A stretch of DNA of 64,000 bases from Pteria penguin (Eukaryota > Mollusca > Bivalvia > Pterioida > Pteriidae). The stretch is from the NCBI GenBank assembly GCA_035048485.1, contig CM068589.1:7372224-7436223 (forward strand), in the 5' to 3' direction. The first letter of the stretch is position 1. Each line of letters opens with the position of its first letter. A program made the translations under genes and the position numbers. Positions 13,201 to 28,200 of the stretch are shown here, piece after piece. The notes under the pieces were generated by a model. The model saw nothing but the letters and a program-made list of their open reading frames with translations, ran no database searches and was not told the origin of the DNA.

Positions 13201-16200
13201 CCTTTCAATGAAGATAATCTATGAAGTCATGCTGTACGTTATTGCCATCTCGTTGCAGTTGCAACATTGTACTCTGCAGTTGTCACGTGGTACGCTATGG
13301 CCGTCGCGATGTATCATATAGCTAGCCGACATGAACACTGTGTGTGGCTGTCACTCTACACGGCGTGGTCGTCACACTGTTCGCTGCGGTTGCTGCACTG
13401 TACACTGTATCGTCACACTGTTCGGTTCGACCGTCACATTGTACGCTACGGCCGTCACACTGTACGCTATGGCCGTCATACTGTACGCTATAGCTGTCAC
13501 ATTGTACGCTTTGTCTGTCACATTGTACGCTACGGCCGTCACACTGTACGCTATGGCTATCACACTGTGCGCTATGGCCGTCACACTGTACGCTTTGGCT
13601 GTCATACTGTATATTTTGTCCGTCACACTGTACGCTATGACCGTCACACCGTACGTTTTGTCCGCCACATTGTACGCTACGGCTGTCATACTGTACGCTA
13701 TGGCTATCACATCGTACGCTACGGCCGTCACACTGTACGCTTTGGCCGTCACATTGTACGCTACGGCCGTCACACTGTACGCTATAGCTGTCACATTGTA
13801 CGCTTTGTCTGTCACATTGTACGCTTCGGCCGTCACACTGTACGCTTTGGCCGTCACATTGTACGCTACGGCCGTCACACTACGCTATGGCATTCACACT
13901 GTACGCTATGGCCGTCACACTATAGGCTAAGGCAGTCACATTGTACGCTATGATTGTCACAGTTTCATGCCACCATTAAATTTTTATTTTCAAAATTAGA
14001 CTTTCATGATTTCGTTTCTCATACCTTACGTGAATGTCACAACAAGGATGGTCTACAAAGGTCAAGATGTCACACGAACTTAAAGTATGTGTACCGACAA
14101 TTCCTCACTCTAGGCCTATCAAAATATTGCTTCAGTAAAGGACAGCAAATAAAATAGTATGTTGAAATACGTATCGTAATTTTGCGATGACTTCTGATCA
14201 AATAAACAATGAAAAATTTTTATCAAAAATGTAAATTTAATAATTTGTCAATGTAGATAATGATGGAATCAACAGGGTCGGGCATGTTTATTTTCACTTT
14301 GTTTTACGGCATTGCACTTCGTTTTACGGCACGACGTCTTATTTACGGCAGTCGTAAAGAACTTGAATTATCTTCCCTTGTTTGGGTGTATATAATCAAT
14401 ATTTATTTATCACGGTCATTTGAGATTTGTTATTGACACAGCGATAGCAGCAAGGAATATGGCGACGTCATTCTCAGTCCAAAGTACAAAATGGCGACTT
14501 TCGGCATTCGGCGTTAAAATATCACATATATGTACAAGGAGATATTTCCCATGATAGCGAGCGTTCCATCAAACTGAACAAAAATCTGTTCGAAATTAAT
14601 GTTTAAAAGCAAAACTAATAATAATCAACCAGAATTCATAGCATTATGGTCGATGTCACTTGCACTTGATCAACCAGTGAAACTAATTTATAAGTGGTTG
14701 TGCAACATGCACATAAAATGTTGTTACGTGACAGTTTTGCCCTATGCGAGTTATTGTTGACTCGCCGAACATCAGGTCAAGAATGTGGAGAGGAGTGGGT
14801 AAAGGGGGAGGAGGGTTGTGTTACGTGCGACGTTAGCATTTTACAATTCGCGTCATCCGGCTTTTAATTTAAGTCGTTTTCATCAACTACGTATAAAAGC
14901 AAAACCAAACCGAATCTAGCTGTGTCTGCTTTATTTCGCTATGCTCAAGCACGCACGTGCATAATTATACATATTGTCCCGTTTTGATCGATTCTTCTCT
15001 ACATTTCAGGACGCCCCATGTCAACGTGATTATTAAGATATTTTTAAAGATTTTTTACAAACTATGTACAATATGGGCTCCTACATTTAACAGACTCTTA
15101 ATATACAATATCCGAGGTGTTTTATTTGATATTATATATTTCTTAATTGTTTTTTTTTTTCGTGTGAAAAAGCGGAAACTAGGTAAAATGAGTGTATGCG
15201 TTGCCTCGTTTACTAGGGTGCTCTAATGCTTTACTTCTGGCCAGTCATTGTCGGGGTTCGACTCAATGTCATCATACCTGTACAGATAAAAACGGTAGAC
15301 TATAATTGAACTTGAGTGTTTTTATTTCTTAGCTATTGTAAAAGTATGTTATAGGGTGTGTAGGTATAATTTAATTACTAAATGTCCTGTAATTAAATGT
15401 AATAAAATATTCATTCACCATCCCCTGCTCTACATGTGTCCGACACCCTTTGCAACGTGTGTGTGTGTGCACGTACATCTGTACATATGACACGGGGGGG
15501 GGGGGGGTTGTTTCTCGATCTATATTATACTGTTTGGTGATCAGTACGCTAACATGAGAACACTTCTTTTAATTTGTTGAAGTTTTCTCGTTTCAATAAA
15601 ACCTATGAACTGGCAGATTTCACGGGATTAGCAGATTTTACGACCGCCGCGTGAAATTTACCCGACTTCCGGGTAGACTGACAGATTTCACGGACTGACA
15701 CGGTTTCGTGAAAGCTCTTTAGTTTGTGGAGGAAGGGGAATTCCAGAATTCAGTGAACAAGCGGTCATATTTTTATTTCATTCATTGTATATATATTTCA
15801 TGATGAAGCATAGTTTTCAGATAGCTAATATCTCTTTTAAAATAAATTTGGATTTCAAATACTAAGAATAGGCGGTGCTATGCATGTTTAATACTGGGTT
15901 AGTTCTTGACCCAATCTTGTGATGGCGATGTAAAACTTAAACGTATTAATACATTCCCAGCCTGGTTGCTCTCACACACTAGCTATAAGGCCGACTCGGT
16001 GTTCCTGATGAATTGAACGTTTGATGTCTTCGGTACAAAACCTGTCCATTTAGAGTTGTGTCTCCCCGCTTATAATTATGCAGTGCCAGTGGCGGATCCA
16101 GGCTTTCCGAATAGGGGGTAGGTGGCACTTGTGAAAATCAAGTATTAACCAAAAACTCAGCAATTTTGGGTGCAAAATCTGGAGTTTAAGCATATTATTT

Positions 16201-19200
16201 CAAAGTTTGAGCGTTTTCAACCTTACCATCTGCACATGCCATGTAAATTTGAGCCCCAAAAGAGGGCCCGGGACCCCTCCCCTTCTAAATCCGCCAAAAG
16301 TCGCGTCACCAATATAATGAGGACAGTGAATAGATGTATAGTTAAATAAGTCGCTTAACTAATTAATAAACAGTTACATAAGCGATAAATAGATACAAAC
16401 AAAACGAAAAAAAAAAAAAAAAAAAAGAAAAAGAAAAGAAAAAAAAAAAAAAATAAGAAAAATAATAATAATACTTAAAAATAATGTTACATGTATTATT
16501 GAATTAGTGATGTTATTTGACGGATGAAGAGAAAAGTCAATCACTATATACTTCAGATATGTTAGGTTAGGTGGTAGGAGGGGTTATAAATGCGATGTAA
16601 ACTGGTGTCATGTCACTTAGGCTAGGTGAGTAGTGTTTTACGTCCCTTTCAACGATTTGTCAGTTATACCGCGACATGTAAGCAGGAGGTTCCCAACCTC
16701 TTAAACATAGTGGCGCGATCCGCTTAACGCCACACTCAGATTATTTCACGTATAAGGTAGCGGCACCGATCTGATCCGATGCACGGATATATAGAATTTT
16801 CCAACGGACCCATTCGAGGCAGTGAAGGATCTTTAACGTGCCACGTCCGTTCCTTCCAAAAGACATGACACGAACAAGTCATCGGCGGAACTTGAACCCG
16901 GGACCTTTCGGTCATGTACCAAGCACTCAAAAGACTGAGCTACAAAGGCGCTGAAATGCTGAGAAACCGAACAGAAGATGCTGACTATGTTATACACTAT
17001 TAGGGAAGGAAGAGCCGCCTCGGATCTCTGGAGAACAATAAATGGTGTCAGGCGTCATAGAGGTCTGACTGTTATACACTATTAGGGAAGGAAGGGCCGC
17101 CTCGGATCTCTAGAGAACAATAAATGGTGTCAGGCGTCATAGAGGTCTGACTGTTATACACTATTAGGGAAGGAAGAGCCGCCTCGGATCTCTAGAGAAC
17201 AATAAATGATGTCAGGCGTCATAGAGGTCTGACTATGTTATACACTATTAGGGAAGGAAAGGCCGCCGCGGATCTCTGGAGAACAATAAATGGTATAGGG
17301 TATCATAGAAGCCTGAGGCTGTGTTACATTAAAGACAAGACATTGTATATGCTCTAGGATTCGTAGGAATTGTACTGTACTAGTTGTGCTTCAGTATATC
17401 ACGAATGGTTATGTCCTATCCCCTTTTTATACGCCCGTCTTCAGACGGGGCGTATTATGTTATGGCGCTGTCCGTCTGGCGTTATGGCGCGTCCAGCTTC
17501 CAGCGTCCGGTTTAAGCTTGTCCGGGCTATTACTTCTTTCCCTGTACATGGATTTCAATAATATTTCACAGAATTGTCACTTAGGATCCAAGGGTGTGTC
17601 ATGACCTTGACCCAAGGTCATAGGTCAAAGGTCAAGGTCACAACATGCAAAGTGAGTAAAACCATGTCCGGGCCATAACTTCTTGCCCTGTGCATAGATT
17701 TCAGTAATATTTCACGGAATTGTTACTGAGGACCCAAGAGTGTGTCATTAACTAGACCTAAGGTCATAGCTGAAAGGTCAAGTTTACAACATGCAAAGTG
17801 AATAAAACCTTGATCGGGCCATAACTTCTTCCCCTGTGCATGGATTTCAATAATATTTTACAGAATTGTTAGACTTGACGCAAGTTCAAGGTCACAGCAT
17901 GCAAAGTGAGTAAAACCTTGTTCGGGCCATAACTTCTTCTCCTGTTCATGGATTTCAATAATATTTCACAGAATTGTTACTTAGGACCCAAGGGTGTGTT
18001 ATGACCTTGACCGTCAAAGGTCAAGGTCACAACATGAAAAGTGAATAAAACCTTGTATGGGCCATAACTTCTTCCCCTGTGCATGGATTTCAATAATATT
18101 TTTTCTAGGGCAAAATGCTATGGAACGCAATAACTTTAGTAAATGTCAGTTGTTTTTCATGAAACTAATACAGAGTGCTTAAATAGGGTAGAGAAAGTGA
18201 TCTTTCGATTTTGAGCAAATTCTGTTTTGTCGTTACAGAGTTATGGAACTTGGATTTTATTGTGGGCCGGCACTAGCCGGCCCATCCTTTGATATAAGTT
18301 TGGGAAAGTTGCATGCGTTTCTGCGGTACAGCAAGGCCCCGCCCCCAGGATTTTACACCAATGATGAAATTAGGATTATATTCACCGCGGAGAGAGCATG
18401 TGTCACATCGTTGACCCAGTTTGATAGATTTATGTAAGCGTAGTATCTTCGAGACTTTCGCAGATTTAAGTATAAAATTTGTTGGAATATTTTTGGGGGA
18501 TGGGTGTTACCTTAGAATTTTTGAATATTTGACGCGCTGTCTTCATAAACAAAATCAGTATTCTGCTGCCTAAGTGACTTTCGGATAATCATAGCCAATC
18601 GGAACATCATCGCCATTTTTTACAAAAAAAAAAAAATGATCTTATGTGTGTACGGAAATGGACGAGTTGTTACGATTGAATGATAGTGTGGTGTAAGTCC
18701 TACTAAAGTTTCTGAATACAGAATGCTACGCGAAGAAGGACTAACTTAACCAATTATATTTTACAATTGTTTATTATGGCAAGACGATTTTAAAACCTTA
18801 ATTATTGTTTGTAAATTAAAACTTGAGAATAGTAAGATTACCAGCACGGATTATTTCTATTGAAACGGTCGGCTCATACTTTCAACACCGTTTTTATTTC
18901 TCCATTCATATTTTGTGTATGCAAACTTTGCTGATAGAAACAGGGTCATTGCATCCAAAAAATGGAATGACAGGCACAAATCACTGAACTTTTCAACTAA
19001 TTAAATCCTTACCTATTCATATCTATCCATTTTCTTGTAAAAACAATCCATGTATACTCGAATAAATACATCACAACACATTTGGTGTAGCTCTCCATTA
19101 CTTCCAAACAGCCATTTTAAATTATGTCAATATGTGGTTTCGCTGGCTGAAGAGTTCTAATTACGGGGGGCATCTAAGGGAAACATGGCTAAAAAATGAA

Positions 19201-22200
19201 GAAAAGGGTTGTTTTCACTGGATTTTTTCTAGACATTTATTAAGTATTTGTATAAAAAGTGTTTTTAAGATATCTGCAATTTAATTGGCAGGAATTTATG
19301 AATAAAAAAATTAGGCTTTAATTCTTTTCCTATTTAACCTCATGGCCTCACACATGCGCACTCTGTCTAGTTTGAACATGGCCGTTTGAAAGTAATGGAG
19401 AAATACACCAAATATGTTGTGATGTATCTATTCGAGTATACATGGATTGTTTTACAAAAAAATGGATAGATATGAATAGTGAAGGATTTAGTTAGCTGAA
19501 AAGGTAAGTGATTTGTGTCTGTCACTTCATTTTTGGATGCAATGACCCAGTTTCTATCGGCAAAGTTTTCCCACACAAAATATGAATGGTGAAATAGAAA
19601 CGGTGGTGAAGGTATGAGCCGACCGTTTCAATAGAAATTACAGCACGGCCACACCATTACCACAAGTTTAACCAGTAAAGATTTGTTACCCCAGCAAACA
19701 GCCAGTTGCTTACAGATTGGTTAAGTTTTGTTGTTAACAATAAATCTAGATTGATTAATTATTGTTTCACGTCACTCCACAATTATTTCACGTAACGGAC
19801 CCTCCCGAAGAAGTGGGGGTTCTTTTACGTGCCACGCCTACCGTGACACGGGACCTCGGTTTCACCGATGTGCACAAGGCGGGGGTCGAACCCGGGAACT
19901 TTCGGTCACCTCATCTACTGAGCCCATCGCCTTAAAACAAATGGTAGATGAAATGGCTAATAATTTTAAAAGTACATTTCCATACTAAATGCAGGCTAAT
20001 CCATACGTCTAATAAACTTGTTATTGCTTTCTGTACTTAATTGGCTAAATGAACCAATTTTATAAACTATTATAGCTGAAAAGGAAGTGATACTGGAAAT
20101 TTTAAAACGTTATTTTGTTGGGGTTTTTTTAATTCTTTGCAGTTTTATCATCATCCCATTCCGGCCCAAACTTTGGTGCTTGAACCAAATTGTTTCTTGT
20201 TTTTACTGAGATAAGATACTACGGAAATGCTATGTTACGCGATAACTGAAGTAAACGTCAGTTGTTTTTCATGAAACTTATGCAGAATGCTTTAACAGTG
20301 AAGGGGAAGTCACTTTCAGTTTTGAGCAAATTCCATTTTGTCGTTACAGAGTTATGGGACTTGGATCCCTCTTTTTGGATTTTAATATTTCATAAAAGTA
20401 TTACCAAAGAGACCCATGTTTTGGGGTAATAAAACCAACCATACGTTCACATTGATCCCGTCCAAAGTAAGCGACGGGCGTTAATAAGCCACGCTAGGTG
20501 TTGCTTTTGTTGTATTTTGGGAAATTAAAAAAGCCATGAATGAAATTACAAATAGGTCAACGAACAGTAGGCTTTCGCGTACATGTATACATATATAGGT
20601 ACATAAATGTGTGTCAATCATGCCGAAGTCCCATGACAGCAGTAACATTCTTATCTCCCTGCAGGAGAGGTTTACTTCTCCCGGACACTATGTTGTTGTA
20701 AGTACCACGGGTCTGTTTTACTGAAGATTCTTCGACAAATGGTAATTTTTCAAAAACCTGAATTAATTGATTTTTTTCTTGATTACTCTAAAAAGAAATA
20801 CTGTTTTCATTAAAAACGAACAAACTTCAAGCAGAAAAGTCGTAATTTCTGCAGCAAATACCTACATTTACTGTGTAGTCAAATTCAGCTTTATCCAAAG
20901 TTCTTTGGTAAAACAAATCCCAGAGTTGCAAAACAGCAACTGATTTAATCTTCTACACTACAAACCTGTTTGGTCATTTCACATCTTCTTTCTTTAGTTG
21001 ACGCTAACCTCGGGGTCATCATAAATGGGACAAGCTCCATACGTCACGGTATTGACGACTTCGTAGTGGAATGTAGCCCGAATGGAACATATACACAGAT
21101 AACATCTTACGTCATCTACAAGTCCAACGGAGCCAGCAATGACAAGATCGTCGAACAGAGTTTTATGATTATAGGGGGCAGCACCAGCACTGTTTGGTCC
21201 GATCCTTCGTTCGAAAGCAGAGCTAATTTGTCGGGTGATCCTATGCCTTTTGGCAACGCAACCATCACCTTAACAATAGCGAAGGATAAAGTAACATGCC
21301 CGTCTGATGTTGGGAATTTTTCTTGCGAGATCTCTAATGGCGCCCAAGCGCCCCTGAAGAGTCATGATCTAGAGGTCCACGTTCTTAGTAAGTTCATTTG
21401 ATGTGATTTATTTTACTTGATGTATTAATAGTTTTGTAATGGCTAATATTTGATTGGACTTACGTCCCTTTTCCGCCATCTTGGAGGTATATGAGTGAAT
21501 ATTTCATATAAATCAACCACATTAACCTGTCAGAATTTTCTCTAGAGATGCTCCCCGAATTTTGCAGTTCTGATAAAAATGTCAGAGGTGTAATTATAGA
21601 CAATATTCTAAAATAACTAAACAAAAGCAGCTTGAAAATGAAGCAAAAGCTACAGCTTCACATCCAAGATGGCCGGCAAGGGAAGAAAACTCCAATTAAT
21701 TTAAGCCGTCTAGATGACTGATTGTTTTAATGATCTTAGTACTGATTTGTTTTGTTTGAAAGGCAATGACGAGTGTCAAAATACTTCATTGTAATGTTAT
21801 ATTGTATAAATTAGCGGAACCTGAGAGTATACCACCAATCAGTGTGAAGGCGACGCTTAACGGACAAGATGTCCCGACTCCCGGAAATGACGGCAGGCAC
21901 GTGTTTGTTGAGGGGACACAATTAGTGTTGAACTGTACTGTGAGAGTAGGCAATCCCAGCCAGGTATGCGTGGACACTTTTCTATCAATGAACTGTTAAA
22001 TGATATCTAGGATAAAGGTTCTAAGACAAACAGATATTTTCCAGGCTGTCATTTTGTCTGTTCATTTTACTATTGATCATAACTGTGAATTGTTTTCACG
22101 GGGCTTGGACACGAGACCTTACCAAATTTTCTTATTTAGCTGATTTGACCTTTGATTTTCAAGCAATAAAATGATAGATTTCACATTACCAATAACCGTA

Positions 22201-25200
22201 TTTTTACACGAATTTATCAGTATTGCTAAGATACTTGGTAGGTAGCCTAATCTACGTTTTGTATAACCTGTTTCATTCTCGCTCTAGCTATATTTGTATA
22301 TACTATAAACTGGCTCGTGGGAACTCGGGAGAAGAAGGAGGCAGGGTCGGCTCTCCCCACTATTTTTTTCCCGATTGTGGGTCGAATTTTTATCACGTAA
22401 TAAAAAACACCCCCGAAATTCAAGTTTTCGCGCCCACTTTTGAAATGTGGAGATATTAATTTCTACTTTTTACTTCTACATATTTTTGTATCTTTAACTT
22501 CAGCCAATTAGATGGTGCGTTAAGGAGATAAATGACTCTGATTGGTATATACCGGTTAACATGACATCCGATGGTGACGTCATTGTCGATACATGTCAGA
22601 ACGTCATGTCCTCGTACTACATGTTCAATATGACAACAGATAGTAACATAACTCAGATCCTGTGCGAAGTCGGGGGCGGATCTACATGCGGTTCAGGGGA
22701 GTACAATTCCACGCTCACGGTATATCTCGCTGGAGGTAGGACGAACTATATATATATGTATTGATAATCTTATGATGTCGTTATGTAGATCTATATAGAG
22801 GCTGTGTTTCATATTCTTATGACGTCATTAGGTATATAGAGGCTGTGTTTCATATTCTTATGACGTCATTAGGTATATAGAGGCTGTGTTTCATATTCTT
22901 ATGACGTCATTAGGTATATAGAGGCTGTGTTTCATATTCTTATGACGTCATTAGGTATATAGAGGATGTGTTTGATATTGGTATGACGTCATTAGGTATA
23001 TAGAGGCTGTGTTTGATATTGGTATGGCGTCATTAGGTATATAGAGGCTGTGTTTGATATTGGTATGACGTCATTAGGTATATAGAGGATGTGTTTGATA
23101 TTGGTATGACGTCATTAGGTATATAGAGGCTGTGTTTGATATTGGTATGGCGTCATTAGGTATATAGAGGATGTGTTTGATATTGGTATGGCGTCATTAG
23201 GTATATAGAGGCTGTGTTTGATATTGGTATGACGCCATTAGGTATATAGAGGCTGTGTTTGATATTGGTATGACGTCATTAGGTATATAGAGGCTGTGTT
23301 TGATATTGGTATGGCGTCATTAGGTATATAGAGGCTGTGTTTGATATTGGTATGGCGTCATTAGGTATATAGAGGCTGTGTTTGATATTGGTATGGCGTC
23401 ATTAGGTATATAGAGGCTGTGTTTGATATTGGTATGGCGTCATTAGGTATATAGAGGCTGTGTTTGATATTGGTATGGCGTCATTAGGTATGTAGAAGCT
23501 GTGTTTGATACTGGTATGGCGTCATTAGGTATATAGAGGCTGTGTTTGCTTAATTTGAACATATTAACAGTGTTAAGACTGGAGACGGAGTATTCCTCTC
23601 GACACATTAACAGGGCCAGGAAAATTGCGAATTCGAACAACATGAACATCATATACCTGTTAAAACCATTCCATCACTCCTTCTCTATTCTGCCTCCGTT
23701 TGTGTCGTTTTGAATGGGGACGTGTAATACCTCATTTGAATATTGATACATTATATGGATATGTATACACACATTTAACATCTGTAGTACCATCGTGTAT
23801 AGACTGTTACATTCATAAATATTTTGAATAGATTTAAATCATAGTTTTTGATGATGTAAAATGTTAAGCGATTTTCATTTGAACTGTGAATGCCCACGTG
23901 TAGTGGATACAGAGCGTAAATGTTCGTTTGCTATTATAAAGCTTACCGGGAGTCAGAAGAAACAACAGGTAATCCTTATACCATATATAACATGCATCAG
24001 AGGAAACAACAGGTAATCCTTATATCATAGATAACGTACATCAGAGGAAACAATAGGCAATCCTTATATCATAGATAACGTACATCAGAGGAAACAACAG
24101 GTAATCCTTATATCATAGATAATGTACATCAGAGGAAATAACAGGTAATCCTTATATCATAGATAACGTACATCACAGGAAACTACAGGTAATCATTATA
24201 TCATAGATAACGTACAACAGAGGAAACAACAGGTAATCCTTATATCATAGATAACGTACATCAGCAGAAACAACAAGTAATCCTTATAGCATAGAAAACG
24301 TACAAAATGAGAAACAACAGATAATCCTTATATCATTGATAACTTACATCAGAGGAAACAACAGGTAATCCTTATATCATAGATAACGTACATCAGAGGA
24401 AACAACAGGTAATCCTTATATCATAGATAACGTACATCAAAGGAAACAACAGGTAATCCTTATATCATAGATAACGTACATCAGAGGAAACAACAGGTGA
24501 TCCTTATATCATAGATAACATACAACAGAGGAAACAACAGGTAATCCTTATATCATAGATAACGTACATCAGAGGAAACAACAGGTAATCCTTATATCAT
24601 AGATAACGTACATCAGAGGAAACAACAGGTAATCCTTATATCATAGATAACGTACATCAGAGGAAACAACAGGTAATCCTTATATCATAGAAAATGTACA
24701 TCAGCTGAAACAACAAGCAATCTTTATATCATAGATAACGTACATCAGAGGAAACAACAGGTGATCCTTATATCATAGATAACGTACATCAGAGAAAACA
24801 ACAGGTAATCCTTATATGATAGATAATGTACAACAGAGAAAACAACAGGTAATCCTTATATCATAGATAATGTACATCAGAGGAAACAACAAGTAATCCT
24901 TATATTATAGATAATGTACATCAGAGGAAACAACAGGTAATCCTTATATCATAGATAATGTACATCAGAGGAAACAACAGGTAATCCTTATATCATAGAT
25001 AATGTACAACAGAGGATACAATAGGTAATCCTTATAGCATAGATAACGTACAATAGAGGAAACAACAGGTAATCCTTATATCATAGATAATGTACATCAG
25101 AGGAAACAACAGGTAATTCTTATATCATATATAACGTACAACAGAGGAAACAACAGGTAATCCTTATATCATAGATAACGTACAATAGAAGAAAAAAACA

Positions 25201-28200
25201 GGTAATCCATATATCATAGATAACGTACATCAGAGGAAACAACAGGTAATCCTTATATCATAGATAACGTACATCAGAGGAAACAACAAGCAATCTTTAT
25301 ATCATAGATAACATACAACAGAGGAAACAACAGGTAATCCTTATATCATAGATAACGTACATCAGAGGAAACAACAGGTAATCCTTATATCATAGATAAC
25401 GTACATCAGAGGAAACAACAGGTAATCCTTATATCATAGATAACGTACATCAGAGGAAACAACAGGCAATCCTTATATCATAGATAACGTACATCAGAGG
25501 AAACAACAGGTAATCCTTATATCATAGATAACGTACATCAGAGGAAATAACAGGTAATCCTTATATCATAGATAACGTACATCACAGGAAACTACAGGTA
25601 ATCATTATATCATAGATAACGTACAACAGAGGAAACAACAGGTAATCCTTATATCATAGATAATGTACATCAGAGGAAATAACAGGTAATCCTTATATCA
25701 TAGATAACGTACATCACAGGAAACTACAGGTAATCGTTATATCATAGATAACGTACAACAGAGGAAACAACAGGTAATCCTTATATCATAGATAATGTAC
25801 ATCAGAGGAAACAACAGATAATCCTTATATCATAGATAACGTACATCAGAGGAAACAACAGGTAATCCTTATATCATAGATAACGTACAACAGAGGAAAC
25901 AACAAGTAATCCTTATACCATAGATACCGTACATCGGAGGAAACAACAGGTAATCCTTATATCATAGATAACGTACAACAGAGGAAACAACAGGTAATCC
26001 TTATATCATAGATAACGTACATCAGAGGAAACAACAGGTAATCCTTATATCATAGATAATGTACAACAGAGGAAACAACAGGTAATCCTTATATCATAGA
26101 TAACGTACATCAGAGGAAACAACAGGTAATCCTTATATCATAGATAACGTACAAAATGAGAAACAACAGATAATCTTTATATCATAGATAATGTACAACA
26201 GAGGAAACAACAGGTAATCCTTATATCATAGATAATGTGCAACAGAGGAAACAACAGGTGATCCTTATATCATAGATAACGTACATCAGAAAAAATAATA
26301 GGTAATACTTATATGATAGATAATGTACAACAGAGGAAACAACAGGTAATCCTTATATCATAATGATAACGTACATCAGAGGAAACAACAAGCAATCTTT
26401 ATATCATAGATAACATACAACAGAGGAAACAACAGGTAATCCTTATATCATAGATAACGTACATCAGAGGAAACAACAGGTAATCCTTATATCATAGATA
26501 ACGTACATCAGAGGAAACAAGAGGTAATCCTTATATCATAGATAACGTACATCAGAGGAAACAACAGGCAATCCTTATATTATAGATAACGTACATCAGA
26601 GGAAACAACACGTAATCCTTATATCATAGATAACGTACATCAGAGGAAATAACAGGTAATCCTTATATCATAGATAACGTACATCACAGGAAACTACAGG
26701 TAATCATTATATCATAGATAACGTACAACAGAGGAAACAACAGGTAATCCTTATATCATAGATAATGTACATCAGAGGAAACAACAGATAATCCTTATAT
26801 CATAGATAACGTACATCAGAGGAAACAACAGGTAATCCTTATGTCATAGATAACGTACAACAGAGGAAACAACAAGTAATCCTTATACCATAGATAACGT
26901 ACATCGGAGGAAACAACAGATAATCCTTATATCATAGATAACGTACATCAGAGGAAACAACAGGTAATCCTTATATGATAGATAATGTACAACAGAGGAA
27001 ACAACAGGTAATCCTTATATCATAGATAATGTACATCAGAGGAAACAACAGGTAATCCTTATATCATAGATAACGTACAAAATGAGAAACAACAGATAAT
27101 CTTTATATAATAGATAATGTACAACAGAGGAAACAACAGGTAATCCTTATATCATAGATAATGTGCAACAGAGGAAACAACAGGTGATCCTTATATCATA
27201 GATAACGTACATCAGAAAAAATAATAGGTAATCCTTATATGATAGATAATGTACAACAGAGGAAACAACAGGTAATCCTTATATCATAGATAACGTACAT
27301 CAGACGAAACAACAGGTAATCTTTATATCATAGATAACGTACATCAGGACATTGGTTGAGTGTTGATCTCAAGACAAGTAAATGAGCACCTTTATCTTAG
27401 GTGACTAAATCCGGGGGAGGGTTTATATAGCTTATATAGAGTACGAGTAAAATGTACATAGGTAAGTGAAATGATAAAAAGTAAGATATTTAACTCAACT
27501 GTATGACAGAATTCACCCCTCCCCAGACAAAACCAGAAAGAAGTAAGGTTACAAAAAACCCACGTGATTTCATGTAAATCACGAAGTCCATTTAGGAGAC
27601 ATGTTGAAGATTTCGTCCTTTTTCATTCCATGGAGGCTTGTAAGTTCTGAGTTTATATGTCTAGCCCCTTCCTTTTATTCCATGGAGGCTTGTAAGTTCT
27701 GAGTTTATATGTCTAGCCCCTTTTTTTTATTCCATGGAGGCTTGTAAGTTCTGAGTTTATATGTCTAGCCCCTTCTTTGTATTCCATGGAGGCTTGTAAG
27801 TTCTGAGTTTATATGTCTAGCCCCTTCTTTTTATTCCATGGAGGCTTGTAAGTTCTGAGTTTATATGTCTAGCCCCTTCTTTTTATTCCATGGAGGCTTG
27901 TAAGTTCTGAGTTTATATGTCTAGCCCCTTCTTTTTATTCCATGGAGGCTTGTAAGTTCTGAGTTTATATGTCTAGCCCCTTCTTTTTATTCCATGGAGG
28001 CTTGTAAGTTCTGAGTTTATATGTCTAGCCCCTTCTTTTTATTCCATGGAGGCTTGTAAGTTCTGAGTTTATATGTCTAGCCCCTTCTTTTTATTCCATG
28101 GAGGCTTGTAAGTTCTGAGTTTATATGTCTAGCCCCTTCTTTTTATTCCATGGAGGCTTGTAAGTTCTGAGTTTATATGTCTAGCCCCTTCTTTTTATTC

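Noticed and set aside
13267..13953. 228-codon plus-strand frame and 168-codon minus-strand frame
   Set aside because: Both are products of the 21-bp array, open on both strands because the period is divisible by three; no start context, splice site or domain.
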